A DNA stretch of 64,000 nt from Neisseria arctica (GCF_022870905.1 NZ_CP091510.1:1550001-1614000), one strand, 5' to 3'; positions 29,087-39,078 are shown, counted from the first letter of the stretch. Notes: generated by a model not told the origin, from the letters alone. A program made the numbers and translations.

Positions 29087-29317
29087 TTATTTATGTTGGT
29101 CGGTGTATGGCAACAGTGCCAAAAAACGGGCACGTTTAACCGCAACAGACAGTTGACGTTGGTAACCTGCTTTAGTACCGGTAATACGAGCCGGAATAAT
29201 TTTACCGTTTTCAGCGATAAAATCTTTTAACAGGTCTACTTGTTTATAATCCACCTCTTGGATTTTTTCAGCCGTAAAACGGCAGTATTTTCTACGTTTG
29301 AATGATTGACGAGCCAT
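29087..29317 (-). CDS. rpsR: 30S ribosomal protein S18
   Basis: 76 aa; family motif [19 protein letters not shown], then [24 protein letters not shown]. It binds S6 on the platform of the 30S subunit; S6 is encoded in the same operon. It begins six bases after priB ends. Confidence 0.98.
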   Translation of the reverse strand: MARQSFKRRKYCRFTAEKIQEVDYKQVDLLKDFIAENGKIIPARITGTKAGYQRQLSVAVKRARFLALLPYTDQHK

Positions 29318-29323
29318 TGTCGT

Positions 29324-29620
29324 TTAACCTTTATATTCTTGAATGTTTTGTATCCGCAACACCGGTTTTGGAAAGCGTTGGCTTCTCTGTGCAAGAAAAC
29401 CTTTTACTTCAACCATATCATTTTTTCGGCATTGCCACTGCAGAGCTTGCTCACCGATAATTTTTGCAGGAAGTTCAAACTTTACCAAGCATTTCTGCCC
29501 GTTTTCTTCCTGCCAAGATTCATGTTTCAGCACCAAATCCAGCACCGGAATCCCAGCCGGTGTATAGCGTAAAATACCACATTCAATGATTTGAGCAGTG
29601 AGATCAAGCTGATTTTTCAA
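29324..29620 (-). CDS. priB: Primosomal replication protein N
   Basis: 98 aa single-OB-fold protein related to SSB, part of the PriA-PriB restart primosome; it binds single-stranded DNA and PriA. The family pattern [21 protein letters not shown] and VKGFLAQRS is clear, and the position between rpsF and rpsR is the classical one. Neisserial PriB is known to bind DNA more weakly than that of E. coli. Confidence 0.94.
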   Translation of the reverse strand: MKNQLDLTAQIIECGILRYTPAGIPVLDLVLKHESWQEENGQKCLVKFELPAKIIGEQALQWQCRKNDMVEVKGFLAQRSQRFPKPVLRIQNIQEYKG

Positions 29621-29627
29621 TCTTGGA

Positions 29628-30011
29628 TTAAGCCTCTGCAGCTTCTTCTTTAGTTTCTGCAGCCACGCTGTTATTCAACAGGCTTTTAGACTTCTCCTCT
29701 TTCATCATCGGAGAGGCTTCAGTAACAGCATGTTTGGTTTTGATGGTAAGATGGCGCAAAACCGCATCATTAAAGCGGAAAGCCGTTTCCAGCTCTTCAA
29801 CCACTTCAGGTGAGGTTTCAATATTCATCAAAACATAATGTGCTTTATGAATTTTATTAATTGGGTAAGCCAATTGACGGCGACCCCAATCTTCCAAGCG
29901 GTGGATCTTACCACCAGCCTCGGTAATCATGGTTTTGTAACGCTCAACCATAGCGGGTACTTGCTCGCTTTGATCAGGATGAACGATAAACACGATCTCA
30001 TAATGACGCAT
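29628..30011 (-). CDS. rpsF: 30S ribosomal protein S6
   Basis: 127 aa. Ferredoxin-like fold from [17 protein letters not shown] to about residue 95; a charged Glu/Lys-rich tail follows, as in other Neisseria. First gene of the operon; in other bacteria S6-S18 feeds back on the leader of this mRNA. The leader here (30012-30298, shared with the divergent channel gene) shows no structure I can name. Confidence 0.97.
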   Translation of the reverse strand: MRHYEIVFIVHPDQSEQVPAMVERYKTMITEAGGKIHRLEDWGRRQLAYPINKIHKAHYVLMNIETSPEVVEELETAFRFNDAVLRHLTIKTKHAVTEASPMMKEEKSKSLLNNSVAAETKEEAAEA

Positions 30012-30298
30012 GTTATCTCCTTACGGTTTAAAAACAGCCTTCTACCATGCGAAAAGTAAAAGACAAGGTTGAAAAACGAGACATTTTATCAATACCAATA
30101 CTTTTTCGCAAGCATTACTTTTTTTCATTACGTCCCGTAAAGAGCTGCTTTTTCTTACTAACAAGCAATTCACTTATAAAATCTTAGAAACAGAAATCCC
30201 CGGCCACCAGCCTCTTTCTGCCATAAATGTATATCTCAAGTTATAATAATGACGTTCGCACACATCTACCATCTTTTTAATTTTTTGAAATTTTATTT

Positions 30299-31729
30299 AT
30301 GCTCAATACATTATTTTCCATCAGCGGCCTCCGTAGTTACCTCAACGTTAGCGCCTCGGAGCTAATCGTATCAGGAAGCTCAGGAATCACGGAATTTTTC
30401 AATAGCCTGTTTGCCCGGCAATACTTCACCAGCAAGCTCTTAGAGCGTAGCTTTACCCATTTATCCAGTTGGATTGAGCTGGGGTTATGTTTTTTATTAC
30501 TCTTTCTAACCGCCTGGCTGGCACAGTATTGGGTAAACCGCTACCGGAGGAACCAACAAGGTTTTTTACGCCATTTGCTCCAACGCGCCGCATGGCCTTT
30601 AATACTACTGGCAAGTGCGGTCGCCAGCCTTTCATTATGGACTATTTTCATAGGCAATCCACTATGGTTCCATTTATTAGTTATGGCCGCACGCTGGCTA
30701 CTGATTATAAGAATCACACTTGCCATTATTAACGCCGCACTTCCTACCAACCGCTATACGGACTGGTTAGAGCGAAGCATGTCGGGCGTTTTGTGGATTA
30801 CCTTTCTATTTTGGATTTCAGGCATCGACGACATGATTATTGACGGCATGAAGTCTGTCAAAATCCCGCTTGGGGCGACTACCCTAAACCTATACACCAT
30901 ACTTACCGGCTTGCTCTGGATCGGTATTATTATCGTATTGGCCTTATGGTTGGCACGCTTTATAGAAAACCGCTTAATGAATAGTGAGCGTATTGATTTA
31001 AATCTACGCATCGTATTCTCAAAAATCATCAAAACCGTGATGATTTTCCTCTCTGTATTAATCGCCCTTCCTTTAGTCGGCATTGATTTAACGGTCTTAT
31101 CGGTATTTAGCGGCGCACTTGGCGTCGGCATAGGTTTCGGGCTGCAAAAAGTCGCCAGTAACTATATCTCCGGCTTTATTATTTTGGGCGACCGCTCCAT
31201 CCGCCCGGGAGATCGTTTAACTGTAAACAATTTTACCGGCTATGTGACTAAAATCACTTCCCGCTTTGTCGTATTAAAAAGTGCCAGCGGTACAGAAGCA
31301 TTGATTCCAAACGAAACATTTGTTACCTCTACCGTTATCAACGAATCCTATACCGAAAAGGCTTTATGGCAAGGAATTGACATACAAGTCGCTTACAAAA
31401 CCGATCTAAACAAAGCGATGGTCATCCTAGAAGCAGCTGCCGCGGCCCAAGAACGCATACAAAACGATCCTGCTCCTAAAGCTTTTTTGGTTAACTTCGG
31501 TGAAAACGGCATTGATTTGCGACTCGGTTTTTGGGTTAAAGATCCCGAGAACGGCTTTGCGGGATTATTTTCAAATATACTGATGGATATTTGGCAACAG
31601 TTTAATGAAAACGGTATCGAGTTCCCCTACCCCCAGCGCGATGTACGGATCGTTCATGAAACCGCCGAAACAAAGGCTGATGATCTGACGACTACAATGC
31701 ATAATGACATACAAAGTAACAATGAATAA
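30299..31729 (+). CDS. MscS-family mechanosensitive channel
   Basis: 476 aa. About five transmembrane helices precede the pore-lining helix and MscS beta domain. The signature is LSVFSGALGVGIGFGLQKVASNYISGF followed, about 15 residues on, by RPGDRLTVNNFTGYVTKI. It opens on membrane tension to release solutes during osmotic downshift. It has extra N-terminal helices compared with E. coli MscS (286 aa). Its stop overlaps nudB by eight bases. No strong ribosome-binding site precedes the ATG. Confidence 0.93.
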   Translation: MLNTLFSISGLRSYLNVSASELIVSGSSGITEFFNSLFARQYFTSKLLERSFTHLSSWIELGLCFLLLFLTAWLAQYWVNRYRRNQQGFLRHLLQRAAWPLILLASAVASLSLWTIFIGNPLWFHLLVMAARWLLIIRITLAIINAALPTNRYTDWLERSMSGVLWITFLFWISGIDDMIIDGMKSVKIPLGATTLNLYTILTGLLWIGIIIVLALWLARFIENRLMNSERIDLNLRIVFSKIIKTVMIFLSVLIALPLVGIDLTVLSVFSGALGVGIGFGLQKVASNYISGFIILGDRSIRPGDRLTVNNFTGYVTKITSRFVVLKSASGTEALIPNETFVTSTVINESYTEKALWQGIDIQVAYKTDLNKAMVILEAAAAAQERIQNDPAPKAFLVNFGENGIDLRLGFWVKDPENGFAGLFSNILMDIWQQFNENGIEFPYPQRDVRIVHETAETKADDLTTTMHNDIQSNNE

Positions 31730-32180
31730 AACTGCAAAGCCTCTCAAACAACCCATATCCGTTTTAGTGGTGCTGCACAACGAGCAGGGTGAAATCTTAT
31801 TGCTTGAGCGCGCCGACAACCCCGGTTTTTGGCAGTCGGTTACAGGTAGTATTGAGCCTGGGGAAACCCTCGCCGATACAGTCTGCCGCGAAGTAATGGA
31901 AGAAACCGGAATTGTTTTGGAAAAAAGCGGGCTTCTCAATTGGCACCAACAGCAGGAGTATGAAATTTTTGCACACTGGCGCCACAGATACCCGCCCGGA
32001 GTAACCCACAATACCGAGCACGTTTTTTCCGCCTGCATCCCGACTGATACCGCTATCCGGTTAAGTGCAGAACATACCCGCTATCAATGGTTAGCGATAT
32101 CAGAAGCTGCCAAGTTGGTATTCTCCCCCTCTAATCGAGAGGCGATTTTGGATTTACCATCCAAATACCAATCATGTTAG
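31722..32180 (+). CDS. nudB: Dihydroneopterin triphosphate diphosphatase (NUDIX)
   Basis: 152 aa from ATG at 31722, overlapping the channel gene by eight bases. The Nudix box GSIEPGETLADTVCREVMEETG is complete with the REVxEE core. Length and the LVVLHNEQGEILLLERADNPGFWQSVTG context match NudB of folate biosynthesis, which removes pyrophosphate from dihydroneopterin triphosphate. The coupling to a channel gene is probably only positional. Confidence 0.88.
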   Translation: MNKTAKPLKQPISVLVVLHNEQGEILLLERADNPGFWQSVTGSIEPGETLADTVCREVMEETGIVLEKSGLLNWHQQQEYEIFAHWRHRYPPGVTHNTEHVFSACIPTDTAIRLSAEHTRYQWLAISEAAKLVFSPSNREAILDLPSKYQSC

Positions 32181-32223
32181 TGATTACCGCTTGAATTATA
32201 GACAAATAACAGCGGATTAAAAC

Positions 32224-32262
32224 AATGCCGTCTGAAAAGAAAAATTTCAGACGGCATTTTAT
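32224..32262 (+). terminator. DUS inverted-repeat terminator after nudB
   Basis: AATGCCGTCTGAAA and complement (14 bp), seven-base loop, TTTTATTTTTT. A further single AT-DUS lies at 32283-32294. Confidence 0.9.
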
Positions 32263-32321
32263 TTTTTATATAGGCAATGATTTTCAGACGGCATCAAAAA
32301 TATCTGAAAATGCAGCTCGCT

Positions 32322-32945
32322 TCAAATCCGATAACTGATTGTCGTCATAATTTTTGAAGTTAACTTCATCATTTCCTTTACTGGCAAAGGTAGCGGAGCC
32401 GCGCCGAAATGATTCGCCATTTCGGCATGCTGCATTTCGTCCAAACGCATCTGAGCTACAATTGCGCGGCTTTTCACATCTTGCTCGGGCAAGCCCTGCA
32501 AGTGTTCCTCCAAATGTGCCGTTACCTGATTTTCGGTTTCCTCCAAAAATCCCAAATTCCACTTATCACCTAAGAGCCCTGCACCCACTCCGATTGCCAG
32601 AGAACCCGCATACCACAGCGGATTCAACAAACTGGTACGCCCGCCCAACTCTTTTACCCGCTTTTCAGTCCATGCCAAGTGCTCCACCTCTTCGTAAGCG
32701 GCATGCTGCAAAGCCTCTCTGTTGGTTTTATCGCGCGCTGTTAATGCCTGCCCTTGATACAACGCCTGAGCACAAACTTCACCCACATGGTTTACCCGCA
32801 TCAAACCCAAAGCGTGGCGCTTTTCCGCCTCGCTGAGTTCACCCTCCTCCAACCCCGCATCCGGATAAGGGCGTGAGGTCGTAGCGGGTGCAAATAATGT
32901 TCTTAACACGGTATCTATATGGGGAATCAGTTTATCTGCCAACAT
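32322..32945 (-). CDS. coq7: Coq7-type demethoxyubiquinone hydroxylase
   Basis: 207 aa. Membrane-associated di-iron enzyme that hydroxylates 2-polyprenyl-3-methyl-6-methoxy-benzoquinol in aerobic ubiquinone synthesis. Ferritin-like Glu/His ligands are seen in [23 protein letters not shown] and [13 protein letters not shown]. It replaces the flavoprotein UbiF found in E. coli. It is monocistronic and divergent from ppa. Confidence 0.93.
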   Translation of the reverse strand: MLADKLIPHIDTVLRTLFAPATTSRPYPDAGLEEGELSEAEKRHALGLMRVNHVGEVCAQALYQGQALTARDKTNREALQHAAYEEVEHLAWTEKRVKELGGRTSLLNPLWYAGSLAIGVGAGLLGDKWNLGFLEETENQVTAHLEEHLQGLPEQDVKSRAIVAQMRLDEMQHAEMANHFGAAPLPLPVKEMMKLTSKIMTTISYRI

Positions 32946-33049
32946 GGCACTTTCCTTAAAACTATAATGGCCTCAAGCGCAAGCTTGCCACATTATTATC
33001 GTTGGCAATGCCCTACACTATTTCTCAGCCGATATTATAACCGCGTTTC

Positions 33050-33074
33050 AGGCCGTCTGAAAAACTGCTATACT
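33050..33074 (+). promoter_or_regulatory. ppa promoter with DUS in the spacer
   Basis: Extended -10 TGCTATACT at 33066-33074, 38 bp before the ppa ATG. An AG-DUS (33050-33061) fills most of the region between the -10 and the expected -35. No good -35 hexamer. Prediction. Confidence 0.55.
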
Positions 33075-33111
33075 TGCGCCCGTTCAACTCTTAGTGATAA
33101 AAGGAACCGAA

Positions 33112-33642
33112 ATGGCCGATTTTAACCAAATCCTTACCCCCGGTGATGTAGACGGCAGTATTATCAATGTAGTAAACGAAATTCCTGCCGGCAGCTGCCA
33201 CAAAATCGAATGGAACCGCGAAGTAGCCGCATTCCAACTTGACCGCGTAGAACCCGCTATTTTCGCCAAACCCACCAACTATGGCTTTATTCCCCAAACT
33301 TTGGATGAAGACGGCGACGAACTGGATGTTCTATTGATTACCGAACAGCCCTTGCCTACCGGTATTTTCTTAGAAGCCAAAGTCATCGGCGTAATGAAGT
33401 TCGTTGACGATGGCGAAGTGGACGACAAAATCGTCTGCGTACCTGCCGATGACCGCAATAGCGGCAACTGCTACAAATCATTGGCCGACCTACCCCAACA
33501 ACTCATCAAACAAATCGAATTCCACTTCAATAACTACAAAGCTTTGAAAAAACCGGGCTCTACCAAGGTAGAAAGCTGGGGCGATATCGAAGAAGCCAAA
33601 GCAGTGATTAAAGAATCTATTGAGCGTTGGAACAAACGCTAA
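33112..33642 (+). CDS. ppa: Inorganic pyrophosphatase
   Basis: 176 aa from ATG at 33112, with AAGGAA upstream; an ATG at 33094 precedes this site and is rejected. Family I pyrophosphatase: IEIPAGS-like NEIPAGSCHKIEW, YGFIPQTLDEDGDELDVLL with the signature DGDELDVL, and DDKIVCVPADD. It hydrolyses pyrophosphate and drives biosynthesis forward. Confidence 0.97.
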   Translation: MADFNQILTPGDVDGSIINVVNEIPAGSCHKIEWNREVAAFQLDRVEPAIFAKPTNYGFIPQTLDEDGDELDVLLITEQPLPTGIFLEAKVIGVMKFVDDGEVDDKIVCVPADDRNSGNCYKSLADLPQQLIKQIEFHFNNYKALKKPGSTKVESWGDIEEAKAVIKESIERWNKR

Positions 33643-33663
33643 TCAGCGGAACCGCAACACAAT

Positions 33664-33691
33664 AAAAAGCCGTCTTTTCAGACGGCTTTTT
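33664..33691 (+). terminator. Terminator from a contracted DUS pair
   Basis: AAAAAGCCGTCT / AGACGGCTTTTT, 12-bp stem. Compared with a usual DUS pair the inner GAA has been lost, leaving a tight TTTTC-type loop. Bidirectional between ppa and trmB. Confidence 0.85.
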
Positions 33692-33718
33692 ATATTTTAG
33701 TGTATATAAAAATCGCAA

Positions 33719-34441
33719 TTAACGCTTGCGAAATACCAAATCCCATACCCCATGTCCCAACCGCTTGCCACGTGCCTCAAACTTGGTTTCGGGACGGTAA
33801 TCTGGCGTTGGCACATAGCCCTCTCCGCCTGCTGCCGTATTTTGCAAATTATCAAAACCGCTTAATACCTCCAGCATTTGTTGGGCGTATTCTTCCCAAT
33901 CCGTTGCCAAATGAATATAACCGCCGCTTTTCAATTTCGGCAACAGCTTGGCAACAAAGGCCGTCTGAATCAAACGGCGCTTGTTATGGCGCTTTTTATG
34001 CCATGGGTCAGGAAAGAAAATATGGATACCGTCCAAACTACCGTCTGCCAACATATTCTCCACCACCTCTACGGCATCATGACGCATCACACGGATATTC
34101 TGAACATTTTCTTCCTCAATCAATTTCAAAATATTGCCCACGCCTGGGCCGTGTACATCAATTGCCAAAAAATCTTTATCCGGCAATCGCTTGGCAATCT
34201 CAACTGTTGCCACACCCATACCGAAACCGATTTCCAGTACTTTATCATTGCCCCCACCGAAACATTGCTGCAAATCGACAAGAGAATCACAGTAATCCAC
34301 ACCAAACCGCGGCCACAAAGTATCGATTGCACGCTGCTGTGCAGCAGTCATATGCCCTTGCCGCAAAACAAAACTACGGATGCTGCGTTTATACTCCTCA
34401 GGAACCTCGGTTACCGAATGCTGGTTATTGTTTTCATTCAT
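33719..34441 (-). CDS. trmB: tRNA (guanine-N7-)-methyltransferase
   Basis: 240 aa, Rossmann methyltransferase forming m7G46 in tRNA. The SAM motif EIGFGMG is near 72, with GxHIFFPDPWHKKRHNKRR (family signature) near 145. The start context MNENNNQHSVTE is variable among relatives. It is convergent with ppa. Confidence 0.96.
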   Translation of the reverse strand: MNENNNQHSVTEVPEEYKRSIRSFVLRQGHMTAAQQRAIDTLWPRFGVDYCDSLVDLQQCFGGGNDKVLEIGFGMGVATVEIAKRLPDKDFLAIDVHGPGVGNILKLIEEENVQNIRVMRHDAVEVVENMLADGSLDGIHIFFPDPWHKKRHNKRRLIQTAFVAKLLPKLKSGGYIHLATDWEEYAQQMLEVLSGFDNLQNTAAGGEGYVPTPDYRPETKFEARGKRLGHGVWDLVFRKR

Positions 34442-34471
34442 ATAATATGCCTAGCCCATCAAATAAATCAC

Positions 34472-34502
34472 AAGCCGTCTGAAAAACCTTCAGACGGCCT
34501 TT
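34472..34502. repeat. Inverted DUS pair upstream of trmB
   Basis: AAGCCGTCTGAA and its partner TTCAGACGGCCT with a six-base loop, between clpX and trmB. It may terminate clpX read-through or sit in the trmB leader. Confidence 0.6.
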
Positions 34503-34623
34503 AAAAATAAAGCCTTATTATAAAGAAAGCCTACAGCGAAAACAATCCGCACACTCTTTCGCTGCCCTAATTAAAAAAACCGGTTTTTACAACACATAAA
34601 GATCTCTTCACACATACCAAACA

Positions 34624-34659
34624 AATAGGCCGTTTGAAATATTTTTCAGACGGCCTATT
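34624..34659 (-). terminator. DUS terminator after clpX
   Basis: AATAGGCCGTTTGAAA pairs with TTTCAGACGGCCTATT (16 bp, one mismatch because one DUS copy is GCCGTTTGAA). Confidence 0.8.
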
Positions 34660-34678
34660 GCAAAACTCAATATTCAAA

Positions 34679-35980
34679 TCAAGCGGCAGGTTTGGATTTT
34701 TTATGCTTGGCTAAAGTTTTCATACCTTCCGTCACATATTCGGAACCATCTTCGCGTAACAATTTCGGTGCGGCACCCTCATTAATCACTTTTTCATTTA
34801 CCACCACTTTTTTCACATCTTTCAAATCAGGCAGCATATACATGGTATTGAGCAAGCAACGTTCCACAATAGAACGCAAACCGCGGGCACCCGTTTTACG
34901 CTCCATAGCCTGCTTGGCAATTGAATGCAAAGCTGAAGGCAGCACTTCAAGCTCCACGCCTTCCATCGCAAACAAAGCCTGATATTGCTTCACCAGAGCA
35001 TTTTTCGGCTCAGTCAGAATATTCACCAGTGCATCTTCATCCAGCTCAGCCAAAGTCGCAATCACCGGCAATCGGCCGATCAACTCCGGAATCAAACCGA
35101 ATTTGATTAAATCTTCAGGCTCTACAGTTTCAAAAAGCTCGGAAATATTGGTGTTTTCATCTTTACTGCTTACCACCGCACCAAAACCGATACCGCCTTT
35201 TTCGGTACGCTGGCGAATCACCTTCTCCAATCCGGCAAACGCACCACCGCAAATAAACAAAATATTGGTCGTATCGACATTAATAAATTCTTGATTCGGG
35301 TGTTTTCGTCCGCCTTGGGGAGGCACGCTGGCAACTGTTCCTTCAATCAACTTCAATAGTGCCTGCTGAACGCCTTCCCCTGACACATCACGGGTAATCG
35401 AAGGGTTGTCGCTTTTGCGTGAAATTTTATCGATTTCATCGATATACACAATACCGCGCTGTGCTTTTTCAACATCGAAATCGCATTTACCCAAAAGCTT
35501 GGTAATGATTTGTTCGACATCCTCGCCCACATAGCCAGCTTCTGTCAGCGTAGTCGCATCTGCCATCACGAACGGGACGTCAAGTTTGCGAGCCAAAGAT
35601 TGAGCTAAAAGAGTTTTCCCCGAGCCGGTGGGCCCAATCAGCAAAATATTGCTTTTCGACAGCTCCACATGGTTGCTGCTTTTAGGATGGCGCAAACGTT
35701 TATAATGATTGTAAACAGCAACAGCCAAAGCCTTTTTCGCTTCTTCTTGGCCAATTACATGCTCATTAAGATTAGCCACGATTTCAGCCGGTGTAGGCAG
35801 TTTGCCCAACCCTTCGGACAAAGCTTCCGGCGAATCTTCCCCGCCTTCGCTGTTTTGCAGCATAATGCCGCAGGTTTCTACACACTCGTTACAAATATAG
35901 GCGTGCTCGCCTTCAATCAAATTTTTTACTTCGTCTTCGGATTTGCCGCAAAACGAGCAAACATGTTTATCATCAGCCAT
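34679..35980 (-). CDS. clpX: ATP-dependent Clp protease ATP-binding subunit ClpX
   Basis: 433 aa. Unfoldase hexamer that feeds ClpP. The N-terminal zinc-binding domain has the C4 set CSFCGK and CNECVETC; Walker A is GPTGSGKT near 120; the pore loop is GYVGEDV near 155; [10 protein letters not shown] is Walker B. clpP is not adjacent (in many bacteria clpP directly precedes clpX), so the pair is unlinked here. Confidence 0.97.
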   Translation of the reverse strand: MADDKHVCSFCGKSEDEVKNLIEGEHAYICNECVETCGIMLQNSEGGEDSPEALSEGLGKLPTPAEIVANLNEHVIGQEEAKKALAVAVYNHYKRLRHPKSSNHVELSKSNILLIGPTGSGKTLLAQSLARKLDVPFVMADATTLTEAGYVGEDVEQIITKLLGKCDFDVEKAQRGIVYIDEIDKISRKSDNPSITRDVSGEGVQQALLKLIEGTVASVPPQGGRKHPNQEFINVDTTNILFICGGAFAGLEKVIRQRTEKGGIGFGAVVSSKDENTNISELFETVEPEDLIKFGLIPELIGRLPVIATLAELDEDALVNILTEPKNALVKQYQALFAMEGVELEVLPSALHSIAKQAMERKTGARGLRSIVERCLLNTMYMLPDLKDVKKVVVNEKVINEGAAPKLLREDGSEYVTEGMKTLAKHKKSKPAA

Positions 35981-36307
35981 ACTGTCAGTTTCATTAAATT
36001 AATCGTATCGGCAGTGGTGCCGAGAATATCGAAGTATAATAACTATCGGCCTGATTATCAAACGCCAGCGCCATATCACAAGCTTTGTTTACAACTTCTC
36101 ATAACATCCAACTTCCGTCAAATCTATCCTAGTAATGAAAACAATATGTTTGCTACATGCAAACATACGAAAATTTCAGCTACATTACTTTACAAGACCA
36201 CGTTTTTTCACCACAATCTATCGACTAAAGCTTACAAATTCCTTCCCCGAAATACAGCTACAGCGCCTGATCGCAAATAACCCTCAACAACAGCCGGAAC
36301 TACTACC
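35981..36307. other. Divergent clpX-pbpG intergenic region
   Basis: 327 bp holding both promoters. It is AT-rich and without DUS; I could not single out a convincing -10/-35 pair. An overlapping plus-strand ORF starting inside clpX runs through it but looks non-coding. Confidence 0.4.
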
Positions 36308-37255
36308 ATGATATTTACTTCCATCCGTAAAACCATCGCTGCAGCATGCCTGAGCCTTGGAGTCGCTGTAATCTCCTTACCGGCCAACGCCGATGACTTA
36401 GACGTACTCGGTCAATTTTTAGAGCAAAACTTTCCCACGCCCAATGATCCCATAGGAACATTTGCAAATCAGAATCAAGCGGATCGTGTTGAAATACAAG
36501 CCTTACAGGCGGGTCCTTTGCTGACATCACAATCCGCCTTAATCGTCAACAACCGTACTGGCGAAGTGTTGTATCAGAAAAATCCCAACCGCGTGATGCC
36601 GATTGCATCTATTTCAAAGCTCATGAGTGCTATTGTCGTATTAGATGCCGGCCAAAGCATGAATGAACCGCTGACCATCACCGAAGCCGAAATCGACAGA
36701 TTGAAGGGCACTAGCAGCCGCCTATCAATCGGCACCACGCTAACCCGCGGTGAAATGCTACATCTAAGTTTGATGAGCAGCGAAAATCGCGCCACCCATG
36801 TATTAGGGCGCTACTATCCGGGAGGAATGGCTGCCTTTGTTGATGCGATGAACCGCAAGGCCCAAAGCCTCGGCATGAATAATACCCGTTTCTACGAACC
36901 AACCGGATTGGATTTCCGTAATGTTTCCACTGCCAACGATTTAAACAAACTCGTTCAGGCGGCAAGCCAATATCCGCTCATTCTCCGCAACAGCACCTCC
37001 AACTACGGCACCGTATATACCAGCACAGGCCGCCAACAAAACTACCGTAACTCTAACGCGCTTGTCCGTGAAGGCAGCTGGAATATCGAACTGCAAAAAA
37101 CCGGTTATATCCGCGAATCAGGACGTTCGATGGTCGTAAAAGCAAACGTGCAAAACCAACCTATTACCATTGTCCTACTCAACTCCCCCTCATCTATCAG
37201 CCGTGTCAATGATGCGCGCAATATCGAATCTTGGATGTTGCAACGCCGCTCTTAA
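36308..37255 (+). CDS. pbpG: D-alanyl-D-alanine endopeptidase (PBP7-like)
   Basis: 315 aa with a signal peptide (about 1-28, PANA-DD). Class S11 peptidase fold: the catalytic SxxK is S101-I-S-K104, SSEN supplies the SxN motif near 158, and KTG is in LQKTGYI near 264. It cleaves peptide cross-links in the periplasmic murein. No C-terminal amphipathic anchor, as in PbpG rather than DacA. It ends convergently with apt at a DUS terminator. Confidence 0.92.
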   Translation: MIFTSIRKTIAAACLSLGVAVISLPANADDLDVLGQFLEQNFPTPNDPIGTFANQNQADRVEIQALQAGPLLTSQSALIVNNRTGEVLYQKNPNRVMPIASISKLMSAIVVLDAGQSMNEPLTITEAEIDRLKGTSSRLSIGTTLTRGEMLHLSLMSSENRATHVLGRYYPGGMAAFVDAMNRKAQSLGMNNTRFYEPTGLDFRNVSTANDLNKLVQAASQYPLILRNSTSNYGTVYTSTGRQQNYRNSNALVREGSWNIELQKTGYIRESGRSMVVKANVQNQPITIVLLNSPSSISRVNDARNIESWMLQRRS

Positions 37256-37270
37256 GGTTGGCGCCTAATA

Positions 37271-37304
37271 AAATGCCGTCTGAACATTCAGACGGCATTT
37301 TATA
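37271..37304 (+). terminator. Bidirectional DUS terminator
   Basis: AAATGCCGTCTGAA and complement (14 bp) with a two-base apex, then TTTATATA; shared by pbpG and apt. Confidence 0.88.
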
Positions 37305-37326
37305 TACTTATATACTTAAAACAGTG

Positions 37327-37896
37327 TTACGCTTCGGGCATACTGCCTTCGTTTTGACACAAGCTGAACAAATTTACACCCTTGCTTCGGATCTTATTAC
37401 CTCCGGGCAAATCGGTAAACTCAAGAATCGCCGCGGCCTCAATTACCTCACCACCCAATCTTTGAATCAGCTCAACACCAGCAAGCATCGTTCCACCTGT
37501 AGCGACTAAGTCGTCTACCAGCAACACCCGAGCCCCCGGCTGTACTGCATCAGTATGCATTTCAACTGTTGTTTCGCCATATTCCAAGGCATAACTTTGC
37601 GATACCGTTTCAAAAGGCAGCTTGCCTTTTTTGCGAATAGGTACAAAGCCCACATTTAACTGATAAGCCAATGCCGCACCGATAATAAAACCGCGTGCAT
37701 CCAAACCGGCTACCACATCGATTTTCTGACCCATATAGCGGTAAACCAACAAATCTACTAAAAGGCGGAAATACTCCGGGCTTTGCAATACAGGCGTAAT
37801 ATCATGAAATAAAATGCCTTCTTTAGGCCAATGAGGCACTTTGCGAATCTTTTCCGCCAAAGCATTGACACCCATTACATCCGGATGAATCAACAT
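37327..37896 (-). CDS. apt: Adenine phosphoribosyltransferase
   Basis: 189 aa. Converts adenine and PRPP to AMP (purine salvage). The PRPP-binding motif [13 protein letters not shown] is near 126-138; [14 protein letters not shown] is near 62-75. The N-terminus [19 protein letters not shown] resembles other neisserial Apt, supporting the first ATG. Confidence 0.96.
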   Translation of the reverse strand: MLIHPDVMGVNALAEKIRKVPHWPKEGILFHDITPVLQSPEYFRLLVDLLVYRYMGQKIDVVAGLDARGFIIGAALAYQLNVGFVPIRKKGKLPFETVSQSYALEYGETTVEMHTDAVQPGARVLLVDDLVATGGTMLAGVELIQRLGGEVIEAAAILEFTDLPGGNKIRSKGVNLFSLCQNEGSMPEA

Positions 37897-38340
37897 AATC
37901 TATTCCTATTATCGAAAACATTTAATGGTGTATTGTAACCGATTTTACAAAGGCCGTCTGAAACTCGGTTCGGATGGCCTTTAGCCATCTGGTTATATTT
38001 TGCAAAATACTAAATATAACCTAAGAATTTCCAATAAAAGCCCTAAAACATATTACCTCTTTAACAAAATGCCGCTAGAAAGTACGACAACAATCAAGAT
38101 AAAAACAAAGCTTCACACTCTTTATAAACCACACAGCCCTTTTCATTTCTTAAAGACAACGATAATTAAAATATTGATTCTAAACAATAAATATCAATCG
38201 ACAATACAGCCCCACCAAAAGCAGACACACTACTAAAGTATTTATAATTTCAAAAAAATCAATTAAATAGCAAATAAAAATGATAAAATTACAAACTGCG
38301 GCCTAGGTCGCCGCCTGAAAAACAAAACCGCTTGTTGCTA
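37897..38340. other. AT-rich intergenic region upstream of gmk
   Basis: One of the longest gaps outside the rRNA locus. It starts with a decayed DUS hairpin (37949-37982, AAAGGCCGTCTGAA against TTCGGATGGCCTTT), then about 300 bp of A-rich plus-strand sequence. A 78-codon ORF at 38000-38236 has no ribosome-binding site and looks like composition noise. GCCGCCTGAA near 38309 is a decayed DUS. Confidence 0.45.
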
Positions 38341-38349
38341 TGTTATAAT
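38341..38349 (+). promoter_or_regulatory. Extended -10 promoter of gmk
   Basis: TGTTATAAT: TG-n joined to a perfect TATAAT, 33 bp before the gmk ATG. The -35 region is poor, as expected for extended -10 promoters. Confidence 0.65.
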
Positions 38350-38381
38350 TCGGAGCATAAATATCTAAATGGCAACACATT

Positions 38382-38999
38382 ATGCACAGTAAGAAAAAAG
38401 GCAATATATTTATCATTACCGCTGCATCAGGCACTGGTAAAACCACATTGATATCCCGCCTTGTCAACAATCGTCCCGATATCCGTGTTTCCGTATCGCA
38501 TACAACCCGTGCGCCCCGTCCAGGAGAAATACACGGACAACACTACTATTTTATCGATACAGAAAAATTTGAATCTCTGATTCAAGAAGGCGCGTTTCTA
38601 GAACACGCCAAAGTGTTTGATAATTATTACGGCACCAGTATCGAAGGGGTAAATCAATTAAGCAAACAAGGTTACGATGTTATCTTGGAGATTGATGTAC
38701 AAGGCGCAGAACAAGTGCGCCGCACTTTGGCTGATGCATGCAGTATTTTCATACTACCTCCCTCTTTCAAAGTTTTGGCCGACCGTTTACGTGGCCGAGG
38801 CACCGAAAGTGAAGAAGTTGTCAATAAGCGCCTCAGCAAAGCCCGTCATGAAATCGAGCAGGCATTTTTATTCGATTATGTAGTGGTGAACGAAGACTTA
38901 ACAACCGCCGAAGCCGACTTACTACACATCATTAAATCTTACCGGTTGAAACAACCCTCACAGCAATTATTTATTGAAAATCTATTGGAAAACTCATAA
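38382..38999 (+). CDS. gmk: Guanylate kinase
   Basis: 205 aa. Phosphorylates GMP to GDP. The P-loop is AASGTGKTT at 14-22 (S-G-T-G-K in place of the more common S-G-A-G-K), followed by SVSHTTRAPRPGEIHGQHYYF, the GMP-binding signature. First gene of gmk-rpoZ-spoT, a conserved order that links GTP supply with ppGpp metabolism. Confidence 0.97.
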   Translation: MHSKKKGNIFIITAASGTGKTTLISRLVNNRPDIRVSVSHTTRAPRPGEIHGQHYYFIDTEKFESLIQEGAFLEHAKVFDNYYGTSIEGVNQLSKQGYDVILEIDVQGAEQVRRTLADACSIFILPPSFKVLADRLRGRGTESEEVVNKRLSKARHEIEQAFLFDYVVVNEDLTTAEADLLHIIKSYRLKQPSQQLFIENLLENS

Positions 39000-39078
39000 A
39001 AATTAGCGACAATATTTCATTAATCGATTTAACTCAACATTCCACTTTAATTAATTTCAGAAAGAAAGCACAAAGAAA

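Noticed and set aside
32354..32836. 160-codon ORF opposite coq7
   Set aside because: Shadow of a conserved gene; Pro/Leu/Ala-rich without domain.
33700..34504. Long plus-strand ORFs opposite trmB
   Set aside because: Shadows of a conserved methyltransferase with its SAM motif on the minus strand.
38000..38236. 78-codon ORF upstream of gmk
   Set aside because: Lys/Asn/Thr-rich translation of A-rich sequence, no ribosome-binding site; likely non-coding.
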